Position numbers and translations under genes: made by a program. A stretch of 64,000 bases of DNA from DASQPR01 sp035713725 (GTDB lineage: Bacteria > Actinomycetota > Actinomycetes > Mycobacteriales > Micromonosporaceae). A model generated the notes under the pieces. The model saw nothing but the letters and a program-made list of their open reading frames with translations. It was not told the DNA's origin and did no database searches. The DNA is taken from positions 1 through 64,000 of the forward strand of contig DASTMZ010000197.1 of NCBI GenBank assembly GCA_035713725.1, given 5' to 3'. Every line of letters begins with the position of its first letter. The first letter of the stretch is position 1. This document shows positions 32,654 through 40,294 of the stretch, in pieces.

Positions 32654-34585
32654 GTGACCGACTCGCCAGCCACCACGCCCTACGGTGCGTGGACCTCGCC
32701 CATCACGTCCGACTTCCTGGTCTCGTCGTCGATCCGCCTCGGCTTACCGATCGCGGTCGGCGCAGACGTCTACTGGGCCGAAGGGCGGCCGGCCGAGGGT
32801 GGCCGCCAGGTGATTGTGCGGCGCACCCCGGACGGTGCGACGGCCGACATGATGGCGGCGCCGTTCAATGCCCGTACCCGCGTGCACGAATATGGTGGCG
32901 GCGCCGCGACCTTCGCCGACGACGGGACGATCTACGCGTCGAGCTTCGAAGATCAGAAGCTTTACCGGGTACGGCCGGGTGAGGCGCCGCAACCGGTCAC
33001 GCATACGGACGGGATGCGGTATGCCGACGGTGTCGTGGACGTCGAGCGCGGCCGGCTGATCTGCGTACGCGAGGACCACACCGGAGGCGCAGAGGCCGTC
33101 AACACGATCGCGGCGGTGGATCTCACGACCGGCGACGAGACCGTGCTGGTGGACGGCCACGACTTCTTCGCCGCGCCACGGCTCGCGCCGGACGGCCGGC
33201 TGTGCTGGCTGTCGTGGGATCACCCGAACATGCCGTGGAATGGCTCGGAGTGCTCGGTTGGCACGTTCGACGACGCTGGCGGCATCGAGCACGCGATCGT
33301 CGTCGCGGGCGGCCCCTCCGAATCGATCGTGCAGCCGACCTGGGCGGCCGACGGCACGCTCTACTTCGCGTCCGACCGCACCGGATTCTGGAACATCTAC
33401 CGGCTGCGCGGCGGCGAGGTATCCCCGGTTCTGTTGCGCGACAACGACTTCGGCAAGCCGTCCTGGGTGTTCGGCATCACGACGTTCGACGTACTCGACA
33501 ACCGACACCTCGCGGTGACGTACGCGGACCAGGGCGAGTGGCGGCTCGCCGTGATCGACCTGGAGACTGGGCACCTACGTGACGTTCCGACGCCGTACAA
33601 CGAGTTCAACGGGGTACGCGTCGGCCACGGCCGAGTGCTCGCGGTCGCCGGCAGCCCGACCCGCGCGCCGGAGATCGTGTCGATCGATCCGATGACCGGC
33701 GCGGTCGACGTGCTGAAACGGTCCAGCGACGTGGACGTCGACGAGCACTACGTGTCGGTGGCGGAGCCTATCGAGTTCCCGACCGACGGTGGGCGGACCG
33801 CGCACGCGTTCTTCTACCCACCGCGCAACCCCGATCACGTTGCACCGGACGGCGACCGGCCGCCGTTGCTCGTCTTCAGCCATGGCGGCCCGACCTCCGC
33901 CACGAACGGCACGTTGGACCTCGAAACGCAGTTCTGGACGAGTCGCGGCTTCGCGGTGGTCGACGTCAACTACGGCGGCAGCACCGGATACGGCCGCGCC
34001 TACTGGGAACGGCTGAACGGACAGTGGGGCATCGTCGACGTCGACGACTGCGTCAACGCCGCGCGCTACCTGGCCGATCAAGGCTTCGTGGATCCGGACC
34101 GCCTCGCCATTCGCGGCGGCAGCGCGGGCGGCTACACCACCCTTGCCGCGCTGACGTTCCGCGACGTGTTCGCGGCCGGCGCGAGCCACTTCGGCGTCGG
34201 CGACGCCGTCGCGCTGGCGACCGAGACGCACAAGTTCGAGTCGCGTTATCTCGACTCGATGATCGGCCCGTACCCAGCGGCTCGCGACGTCTACCTCGAG
34301 CGCTCGCCGATCAATCACGTCGAGCGGCTGAACCGACCGACCATCTTCTTCCAAGGGCTCGACGACAAGGTCGTGCCGCCGAACCAAGCCGAGACGATGG
34401 TGGCCGCGCTGACCGCGAAGGGCGTGCCGGTGGCGTACGTCGCGTACGAGGGGGAGGGGCACGGATTCCGCAAGGCGGCCAACATCAAGCGGACCGCCGA
34501 CGCGGAACTCTACTTCTACGGACGGATCTTCGGCTTCACGCCAGCCGGCGAGATCGAACCGGTCGACATCGCGAACCTGCCGTAG
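32654..34585 (+). CDS. Prolyl oligopeptidase-family (S9) peptidase
   Basis: This 643-residue cytoplasmic serine peptidase starts at GTG 32654; a longer frame overlaps the divergent barstar gene. Residues 1-400 form a beta-propeller with YAS-type blades (for example IYASSFEDQKLYRV). The C-terminal alpha/beta-hydrolase domain has FSHGGPTSAT, the nucleophile GGSAGGYTT, the acid GLDDKVVPPNQ and the catalytic His in EGEGHGFRK. All three catalytic residues are in place. It probably trims small peptides. It is followed 41 bp later by the convergent APH gene. Confidence 0.9.
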   Translation: MTDSPATTPYGAWTSPITSDFLVSSSIRLGLPIAVGADVYWAEGRPAEGGRQVIVRRTPDGATADMMAAPFNARTRVHEYGGGAATFADDGTIYASSFEDQKLYRVRPGEAPQPVTHTDGMRYADGVVDVERGRLICVREDHTGGAEAVNTIAAVDLTTGDETVLVDGHDFFAAPRLAPDGRLCWLSWDHPNMPWNGSECSVGTFDDAGGIEHAIVVAGGPSESIVQPTWAADGTLYFASDRTGFWNIYRLRGGEVSPVLLRDNDFGKPSWVFGITTFDVLDNRHLAVTYADQGEWRLAVIDLETGHLRDVPTPYNEFNGVRVGHGRVLAVAGSPTRAPEIVSIDPMTGAVDVLKRSSDVDVDEHYVSVAEPIEFPTDGGRTAHAFFYPPRNPDHVAPDGDRPPLLVFSHGGPTSATNGTLDLETQFWTSRGFAVVDVNYGGSTGYGRAYWERLNGQWGIVDVDDCVNAARYLADQGFVDPDRLAIRGGSAGGYTTLAALTFRDVFAAGASHFGVGDAVALATETHKFESRYLDSMIGPYPAARDVYLERSPINHVERLNRPTIFFQGLDDKVVPPNQAETMVAALTAKGVPVAYVAYEGEGHGFRKAANIKRTADAELYFYGRIFGFTPAGEIEPVDIANLP

Positions 34586-34626
34586 CCGTAGCCGGGTGCC
34601 CCCGTGGCCGGTTGCCAAGGCGCCGG

Positions 34627-35418
34627 TTACGGCGTCAGCTCCCAGAGCAGCCGGTAGTAGTCGATGCGGTCGCGGTCGGCGGCGACGCCGTACGTGTCGA
34701 AGAAGAGACCCTGCCAGTCGCCCTCGTAGTTCCACGTCAACGCCCACGACGCGACGGCCAGGTCCGCCCACCGGTCGGCGATGCCCAACTCGCCGAGGTC
34801 GACGTGCGCCGTCCAGCGTCCGTCGTCGCCGATCAGCGTGTTCGGCGAGCACGCGTCGCCGTGGCAGACCACGAGCTTGTCGTCGGGTGGCGGATCGACG
34901 ATGTGCCGTAACGCTGTGTCCAAGCTGAGCGCGGCATAGTCCTCGTGCCATGGTGCGCCGGTGAGCTTGCCGGCCGCCCGCGACGCGAACGCGTGGTCGA
35001 CCCGATCGGCGCGCGCCCACGTGAACGGGCACTCGGCAACCGGCATCGCGTCGTGCATGGCACGCAGACCCTTGGCGATCGCGGTGACCGCGGTTCGCGG
35101 CTCTTGCTTCCAGCGGTCGGCTACCGCGTATTCGCCGGGCAAGGCTGCGGTGACCAGCCACTGCCCGTCGTCGTCGCGGTCGCAGTCGAGCACGACGGGT
35201 ACGGGTGTGAACCGCACCGCCCACGCCAGCCGCTCGGCTTCGCGGGCAAGGTCGAGACCGCTTTCGTGTGGCGACCACTTGACGAAGGTGTCCGCACCGA
35301 CGCGGTACGTGAGCCCGCCGAGCTCGTTGTGCCAGATGGCTTGCAGGCGACGACCTGCACCGAGCTTCGCGACCCGTGGCGGCACCGGAACGTCGAGATC
35401 CATCGGGGACACGGTCAC
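34627..35418 (-). CDS. Aminoglycoside 3'-phosphotransferase-like kinase
   Basis: This 263-residue kinase of the APH fold has the catalytic loop VVCHGDACSPNTL and the metal-binding region VDLGELGIADRWADLA, close to the APH(3') consensus. The N-lobe carries the ATP-anchoring lysine in FVKWSPHE. APH(3') enzymes phosphorylate kanamycin-type drugs; chromosomal relatives in actinobacteria can act on other substrates. Nothing nearby suggests a resistance island: base composition matches the neighbours and no mobile element is visible. It is convergent with the peptidase and divergent from the dehydratase-like gene. Confidence 0.85.
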   Translation of the reverse strand: MTVSPMDLDVPVPPRVAKLGAGRRLQAIWHNELGGLTYRVGADTFVKWSPHESGLDLAREAERLAWAVRFTPVPVVLDCDRDDDGQWLVTAALPGEYAVADRWKQEPRTAVTAIAKGLRAMHDAMPVAECPFTWARADRVDHAFASRAAGKLTGAPWHEDYAALSLDTALRHIVDPPPDDKLVVCHGDACSPNTLIGDDGRWTAHVDLGELGIADRWADLAVASWALTWNYEGDWQGLFFDTYGVAADRDRIDYYRLLWELTP

Positions 35419-35504
35419 CGCGCCAGCCTCGCATACGTAGGGTGGGATGCGCCGCCGGGTTTCGGCGGTGCTGACGAACCAGCGCGCGCCACCGGACGGG
35501 ACCG

Positions 35505-36440
35505 ATGCTGACCAGAGACGACGTCGATGCTGCTGCGCGGCGCATCGCCGGCCACGTCCGGCGTACCCCAGTGCTGCCGCCCGACGACGGCCAAGCGCCA
35601 GTGTGGTTCAAGTGCGAGTGGCTACAGCACACCGGCTCGTTCAAGGCGCGCGGCGCGTTCAATCGGGTGCTCGCCGCGCAGCAGGCCGGCGAACTCGATC
35701 CGGCGGTCGGTGTGGTGGCGGCGTCGGGCGGCAACGCGGGACTCGCGGTGGCGTACGCCGCGGCGCACGTCGGCGTACCGGCCGAGATCTGGGTGCCGAC
35801 GAATGCTCCGCCGGTGAAGGTCGCCCGACTACGGGACTTGGGCGCAACGGTCGTGGCGCACGGCGTGGAATACGCGGAGGCGTATCTCGGCGCGATCACG
35901 CGGGCCGATGAGACCGGTGCTGTCTATTGCCACGCATACGACCACGTGAACATGGCCGCTGGCGCCGGCACCATCGGGCTGGAACTGCTCGAACAGGTGC
36001 CGGGCGGATTCGACACAGTCATCGTCGCGGTCGGCGGTGGTGGCTTGATCGCCGGAGTCGCGACGTCCCTGGAACCGGTCGGAGTCCGGGTGGTGGGAGC
36101 CGAGCCAGGCACTGCCGCGACGCTGCACACCGCGCTTGCCGGTGGGGGTCCGGTCGACGTACCCGTGTCCGGCATCGCCGCCGACTCGCTCGGTGCCCGC
36201 CGCGCCGGCGAGATCGCGTACGCGGTGGCCACCCGTACCGGTGTGGTGAGCGTGCTCGTCGACGACGCCGACATCATCGCCGCCCGGCGGGATCTGTGGC
36301 AGCGACACCACATCGTGGTCGAGCACGGCGCCGCGGCGGCCTGGGCGGCGCTCGCGGCCGGCGCCTACCGACCGGAGCCCGACGAGCGAATCGTCGTCGT
36401 GTTATGCGGTGCGAATACCAACCCTGCTGACCTGAGTTGA
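35505..36440 (+). CDS. PLP-dependent serine/threonine dehydratase-like enzyme
   Basis: This 311-residue fold-type II PLP enzyme deaminates Ser/Thr or a related amino acid to a keto acid. Motifs are GSFKARGA with the Schiff-base lysine near residue 46, SGGNAGLAVAYA, and VGGGGLIAG, which holds the PLP phosphate. It lacks the C-terminal ACT regulatory domain of biosynthetic threonine deaminases, so it resembles catabolic dehydratases or serine racemase. It is a single gene upstream of the T-box leader; its stop is about 70 bp before the leader's probable start. Confidence 0.88.
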   Translation: MLTRDDVDAAARRIAGHVRRTPVLPPDDGQAPVWFKCEWLQHTGSFKARGAFNRVLAAQQAGELDPAVGVVAASGGNAGLAVAYAAAHVGVPAEIWVPTNAPPVKVARLRDLGATVVAHGVEYAEAYLGAITRADETGAVYCHAYDHVNMAAGAGTIGLELLEQVPGGFDTVIVAVGGGGLIAGVATSLEPVGVRVVGAEPGTAATLHTALAGGGPVDVPVSGIAADSLGARRAGEIAYAVATRTGVVSVLVDDADIIAARRDLWQRHHIVVEHGAAAAWAALAAGAYRPEPDERIVVVLCGANTNPADLS

Positions 36441-36510
36441 GCGCGTCGGTGTGCGCTGCGACCAACCGCAGCCACGCGGAAACTCACCGGACGGTTGCGG
36501 CGTGCGCTGT

Positions 36511-36835
36511 TAAAGTCCGGATCAACAGCGACGACGGAGCCGAGTAGCGGCGCGATCACCGGAGTCGAGAGAGCCGCCGGCAGCTGCGAAGGCGGCCTCC
36601 GGCCGCGGCGTGAAGACCCTCCCGAGCCGCGGGGAAGAACGGCGTCGTAGACGCTCAGTAGAGCCCCGCCGTCCCGATCCGGCAAGCCGGACCGGAGCCC
36701 ATGTCACGGGCGTGAGAGGCCGCGGTGCCAACTCGTTGGTCGAGCGCACAGCGGTGAAGGTGCGGTGGTACCGCGAGGTTTCCCGCTCGCCCGCACCTGT
36801 CTGGGATGCGTTGCGCAAACCAGAGGGAGGTACCA
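36511..36835 (+). promoter_or_regulatory. T-box riboswitch leader of the aspartyl-tRNA synthetase gene
   Basis: The T-box GCGGTGGTACCGCG lies at 36762-36775. The antiterminator/antisequestrator folds with A1 AGGTGCGG (36758-36765) and CCGCACCT (36791-36798), a 7-nt bulge TGGTACC that would bind the tRNA NCCA end, and A2 GCGAG/CTCGC. Stem I is visible as ACGACG (36531-36536) with CGTCGT (36643-36648), CCGGAG with CTCCGG and GCCGCC with GGCGGC. GAC at 36615-36617 is the likeliest specifier (Asp). The bulge TGGTACC is complementary over 7 bp to GGTACCA (36829-36835) at the ribosome site, so control is probably translational. TAAAGT at 36511-36516 is a -10 candidate. Confidence 0.88.
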
Positions 36836-36836
36836 A

Positions 36837-38138
36837 ATGCAGCGCTTCCGTAGTTATGAACTCAGCGACCATGTTGGCGAGACAGTGCGGCTCGCCGGCT
36901 GGGTGCACCGCCGCCGGATGCTCAAGGACATCGCGTTTCTCATCCTCCGTGACGCGAGCGGTCTGGCGCAGATCGTCGTCGACCCGTCGCGTCGGGCGAG
37001 CATCGATGCGGCACCCGAGGAGACACCGATCTCGGTGACCGGCCGGGTCGTCGAGAACCCGATGGCACCCGGCGGCGTCGAGATGGTCGAGCCGGAGATC
37101 GTCGCGTTGAGCGACCCGGCGGCACCGCCGCCGTTCGACCTCTACCGGCCTCGCGTCGGCGCGGGCCTGCCGACGGTGCTGGACCACGCTCCCGTCGCGC
37201 TGCGGCACCCGCGTCTCGCCGCCGTACATCGGATCGGTGCCGCGGCGGTTGCCGGCTTCCGCGCCGCGCTCGACGCGCGGTTGTTCGTGGAGATCTTCAC
37301 GCCGAAGATCGTGGGTACCGCTACCGAGAGCGGCGCGAACGTGTTCCGGCTCGACTACTTTGGACGACCGGCCTACCTGGCACAGTCGCCCCAGTTCTAC
37401 AAGCAGATGATGGTGGGCGTCTTCGAGCGGGTCTACGAGGTCGGCAGGGTGTTCCGCGCGGAACCCAGCGACACCGGGCGGCATCTGGCCGAATACACGT
37501 CACTCGACGCCGAGATGGGGTTCGTCGCCGACCATCACGAGGTGATGGCGGCCTGTCGGGACGCGGTGGCCGGCATGCTCGACGCGGTGTGGGACCGCGC
37601 GTCACGCCAGTGCGAGCTGCTCGGCATCGAACGGCCCGCGCTGCCGGCCGACGTACCCGTCGTGCACTTCACTGACGTGCTGTCGATGATCTCCGCGCAG
37701 ACCGGCCACGACGTGCATCGGGCCACCGACCTGTCGCCGGCCGATGAGCGGTTCATCGGCGACTGGGCGCGCCGCGAGCACGGCTCGGACTTCGTCTTCG
37801 TGGACGGCTACCCGACCGCGCATCGCGCGTTCTACACGCATCCCGACCCGGACCGGTCCGGCTACTCGCGCGGCTTCGACCTCATCTTCCGTGGTCTCGA
37901 ACTGGTCAGCGGCGCTCAGCGACTGCACCGGTACGACGACTACGTCGCGGTGCTAGCGGAGCGGGGCGAGACGGACCTGACGGCGTACGAGGGATATCTC
38001 GACGTGATGCGGCACGGCATGCCGCCGCATGGCGGGTTCGCCTTCGGGTTGGAACGGTTTCTCGCGCGGTTGACCGGTGCCGGCAACGTCCGTGAGGTCG
38101 CACTCTTCCCGCGTGACATGCACCGGGTCGCGCCGTGA
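36837..38138 (+). CDS. aspS: Aspartate--tRNA ligase, short archaeal type
   Basis: This class II synthetase charges tRNA(Asp) and, if non-discriminating, tRNA(Asn). It has 433 residues from ATG 36837, with GGGAGG 6 bp upstream; that site is part of the T-box control. The N-terminal OB-fold anticodon domain (GWVHRRRMLKDIAFLILRD region) leads into a catalytic core with the motif 2 loop FRAEPSDTGRHLAEY and motif 3 GGFAFGLERFL. The length and the lack of the GAD insertion domain mark the archaeal/AspRS2 type, not the roughly 590-residue bacterial type. A second, bacterial-type copy may exist elsewhere. The 3' end is 5 bp from the convergent enoyl-CoA hydratase gene. Confidence 0.9.
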   Translation: MQRFRSYELSDHVGETVRLAGWVHRRRMLKDIAFLILRDASGLAQIVVDPSRRASIDAAPEETPISVTGRVVENPMAPGGVEMVEPEIVALSDPAAPPPFDLYRPRVGAGLPTVLDHAPVALRHPRLAAVHRIGAAAVAGFRAALDARLFVEIFTPKIVGTATESGANVFRLDYFGRPAYLAQSPQFYKQMMVGVFERVYEVGRVFRAEPSDTGRHLAEYTSLDAEMGFVADHHEVMAACRDAVAGMLDAVWDRASRQCELLGIERPALPADVPVVHFTDVLSMISAQTGHDVHRATDLSPADERFIGDWARREHGSDFVFVDGYPTAHRAFYTHPDPDRSGYSRGFDLIFRGLELVSGAQRLHRYDDYVAVLAERGETDLTAYEGYLDVMRHGMPPHGGFAFGLERFLARLTGAGNVREVALFPRDMHRVAP

Positions 38139-38143
38139 CCGGT

Positions 38144-38950
38144 CTACCGGGCGTCGCCGAAGTCCGGAGTGCGGCCCTCGAGGAATGCGGCTAGGCCCTC
38201 GCGTACGTCGTCGGTGGCGCGCTGCCAGGCGTTGAGCTCCATGTTCGGGTCGCGTTTGGTGCCGAGCGCGTTGATGACGGCCTTGGCGGCGCCGACCGTT
38301 TGTGGTGAGCGTGACGCGATGGTACGGGCGAACGACCGCACCCGATCGTCCAAGGCGGCACCCGCGACGACCTCGTCGACGAGCCCGTACGTCAGCGCGC
38401 GACCGGCGTCGATGAGTTCGGCGGAGTAGAGGAGGTATTTGGCGCGTGCCGGCCCGATCAGTCGGGTCAGCCGTGCCGTCGGCTCCAGCGGGTAGACGAT
38501 GCCGAACTTCGCCGGCGTGATGCCGAATTTGGCGTCGTCGGCGGCAATGCGTATGTCACAGGCAACCGCGAGCTGGCACCCGCCGCCGACGCAGGCACCG
38601 CGGATCGCCGCGACGGTCGGATGCGGGAAGGTGGCCAGCGACGACTCGGCGGCCACATTCGTTTCCTGGTACGCACGGGCGCGCGATGCCTCGGCGTATA
38701 CACCGTGCAGTTCCCGGACATCCGCGCCGGCCGAAAACGACGAACCCTCGCCGGTCACCACGAGAACCCGCAGGCCGTCCAGAGCCGCGAGGTCGGCGAG
38801 CAGGTCCGGCAGCGTGTCCCACATCGCGAGCGTGATGGCGTTGCGCTTGTCCGGACGGTCGATGCTGAGCACGGCGACGCCCGCGTCGTCCACCCCGACG
38901 CGAAACCCCTCCCGTGACCGCCGGTCCGCGAGACCGTCCGCCAGGCTCAC
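38144..38950 (-). CDS. Enoyl-CoA hydratase/isomerase family protein
   Basis: This 268-residue crotonase-fold enzyme contains the oxyanion-hole segments SSFSAGADVREL and GACVGGGCQLAVACDIRIA. The usual second catalytic Glu segment (LGxxPGxGGTQRL) is here FGIVYPLEPTARL, so the general acid may be shifted or the reaction may be isomerisation or decarboxylation and not hydration. It acts on acyl-CoA in the cytoplasm. It lies 16 bp downstream of the thioesterase gene start on the same strand, so the two form a likely operon for acyl-CoA handling. Confidence 0.85.
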   Translation of the reverse strand: MSLADGLADRRSREGFRVGVDDAGVAVLSIDRPDKRNAITLAMWDTLPDLLADLAALDGLRVLVVTGEGSSFSAGADVRELHGVYAEASRARAYQETNVAAESSLATFPHPTVAAIRGACVGGGCQLAVACDIRIAADDAKFGITPAKFGIVYPLEPTARLTRLIGPARAKYLLYSAELIDAGRALTYGLVDEVVAGAALDDRVRSFARTIASRSPQTVGAAKAVINALGTKRDPNMELNAWQRATDDVREGLAAFLEGRTPDFGDAR

Positions 38951-38966
38951 CGCACCACCCTATCGA

Positions 38967-39416
38967 TCACGCCGGGAGCAGCACCTGGGTACACCGGCTT
39001 TCGGCAAGCGTGGCCCCGTCCGCGTCGCGCAGTTCGGCCGCGCAGAACACCACACGCGACGTACGCCGCAGCACCCGACCGTCGGCACGCAACGTGCCCG
39101 GTCGGGTCGGCCGGAAGAACTCGACCCGGAGATCCGCGGTGAGGAACACCTCATGGTTGTCGAGCACCGTCCAGCACGCGCCGCCCATCGCGGAGTCGAG
39201 GATCGCGGTCACCAGACCACCCTGGATGACCGGGCCGGCCGGCGTATGGAAGCCGTACTCCACGGTGGCGTCCCACTCCACGGTTGCCGTCCCGGGCGCC
39301 CAGTCGGTGCGCCGGAAGCCGAGTGTGCGCCACAGGTTCGGACCATCGCCACCGCGCTGCGCAAACGAGCCGATGTCGGCGAACCGTTCACCGGCTCGGA
39401 TCTGTTGATCCGTCAT
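38967..39416 (-). CDS. PaaI-type acyl-CoA thioesterase (hotdog fold)
   Basis: This 149-residue single hotdog domain starts at ATG 39416. The active-site helix HTPAGPVIQGGLVTAILDSAMG carries the family Asn/Gly-His pattern as GPVIQGG, followed by the strand LRVEFFRPTRPGTL. Such enzymes hydrolyse aryl- or medium-chain acyl-CoA. An open extension upstream is repeat-rich and has no domain. It probably precedes the enoyl-CoA hydratase in one leftward transcript. A 37-bp tandem direct repeat lies in its upstream region. Confidence 0.8.
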   Translation of the reverse strand: MTDQQIRAGERFADIGSFAQRGGDGPNLWRTLGFRRTDWAPGTATVEWDATVEYGFHTPAGPVIQGGLVTAILDSAMGGACWTVLDNHEVFLTADLRVEFFRPTRPGTLRADGRVLRRTSRVVFCAAELRDADGATLAESRCTQVLLPA

Positions 39417-39434
39417 CGATCTCCTCAGGCATCG

Positions 39435-39509
39435 TGACTCGGCCGCTGCGTAGCGCTGCCGCGAGGCCGCGTTGACTCGGCCGCTGCGTAGCGCTGCCGC
39501 GAGGCCGCG
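39435..39509 (+). repeat. 37-bp direct repeat between divergent genes
   Basis: Two exact 37-bp copies (39435-39471 and 39473-39509) separated by one T lie between the thioesterase and methyltransferase starts. Each contains the dispersed 20-mer also found at 24033-24052. Confidence 0.95.
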
Positions 39510-39587
39510 AACTGCCAGCACGATGATTGCACGTCCAATGTGAAAACCCTTACTCGCGGCGGGTCGGGAGCCGACGACAATGAGGGG

Positions 39588-40292
39588 GTGGGGACACCGA
39601 TCACGCTGCCGGTGACGTACCGCCCGGTGCCGTACGTCCCGGAGGTCTCGATCCGTCAGGCCGAGCCAGACGCCGGGCTGTGGGACGAGTCCGACGGCAG
39701 CTACCACAGCGACCGGCCGCCGCCGTTCTGGGCGTTCCCGTGGCCCGGCGGTCAGGCGCTGGCGCGCTTCGTGATCGACCATCGTGACACCGTGGTCGAC
39801 CGGCGCGTGCTCGACCTCGGCGCGGGGTCGGGATTGGTCGCGCTGGCCGCTGCGATCGCGGGAGCCCGTCACGTCACCGCCGTCGACACCGACCCGGCCG
39901 CGATCGACGCGATCCGGCACAACGTCGGAATGACGGCGGTTGGCGACCGGATCGACGCGGTGCGGATCGACCTGCTCGATCTCATGAACCGCGACCGCGC
40001 CGAGGTCCGTGAACTGCTGGACACGATCGACGTCTTGCTGGCCGGCGATCTGTTCTACACCGCGCCGCTGTCCAACGGTGCGATGCGCTTCCTGCGCACC
40101 GCCGAGCGTTCAGGTGCCCGCGTCCTCGTCGGCGATGCGGGCCGAGGGTTTCTGCCGACCCGGGGCTTCCGCTTGATTGCGCACTACGATGTGCCGACAC
40201 GCGCCGCCGTCGAGGACTCCACGCACCGGCGGGCGAGCGTGTGGGAACTTCGCCCGTCCGCTCCCCGGACGGTCCGACCGGACGGGAGTTGA
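39588..40292 (+). CDS. SAM-dependent protein/small-molecule methyltransferase
   Basis: This 234-residue class I methyltransferase is counted from GTG 39588; GTG 39540 is also in frame. After a variable N-terminus, PPPFWAFPWPGGQALARFV and motif I VLDLGAGSGLVALAAA are clear, with VTAVDTDPAA for SAM ribose contact and LLAGDLFYT for the substrate side. This is the nicotinamide-N-methyltransferase/ETFB-lysine-methyltransferase-like group (PrmA-related). The substrate is unknown. It is 2 bp upstream of the 513-residue gene and therefore coupled with it. Confidence 0.8.
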   Translation: MGTPITLPVTYRPVPYVPEVSIRQAEPDAGLWDESDGSYHSDRPPPFWAFPWPGGQALARFVIDHRDTVVDRRVLDLGAGSGLVALAAAIAGARHVTAVDTDPAAIDAIRHNVGMTAVGDRIDAVRIDLLDLMNRDRAEVRELLDTIDVLLAGDLFYTAPLSNGAMRFLRTAERSGARVLVGDAGRGFLPTRGFRLIAHYDVPTRAAVEDSTHRRASVWELRPSAPRTVRPDGS

Positions 40293-40294
40293 CT

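Noticed and set aside
34627..35418. Acquired resistance island around the APH gene
   Set aside because: No insertion sequence, integrase or composition change; neighbours are ordinary chromosomal genes.
33575..35899. 774-residue minus-strand frame through the S9 peptidase region
   Set aside because: Arg-rich, no motifs, overlaps three well-supported genes; typical high-GC shadow.
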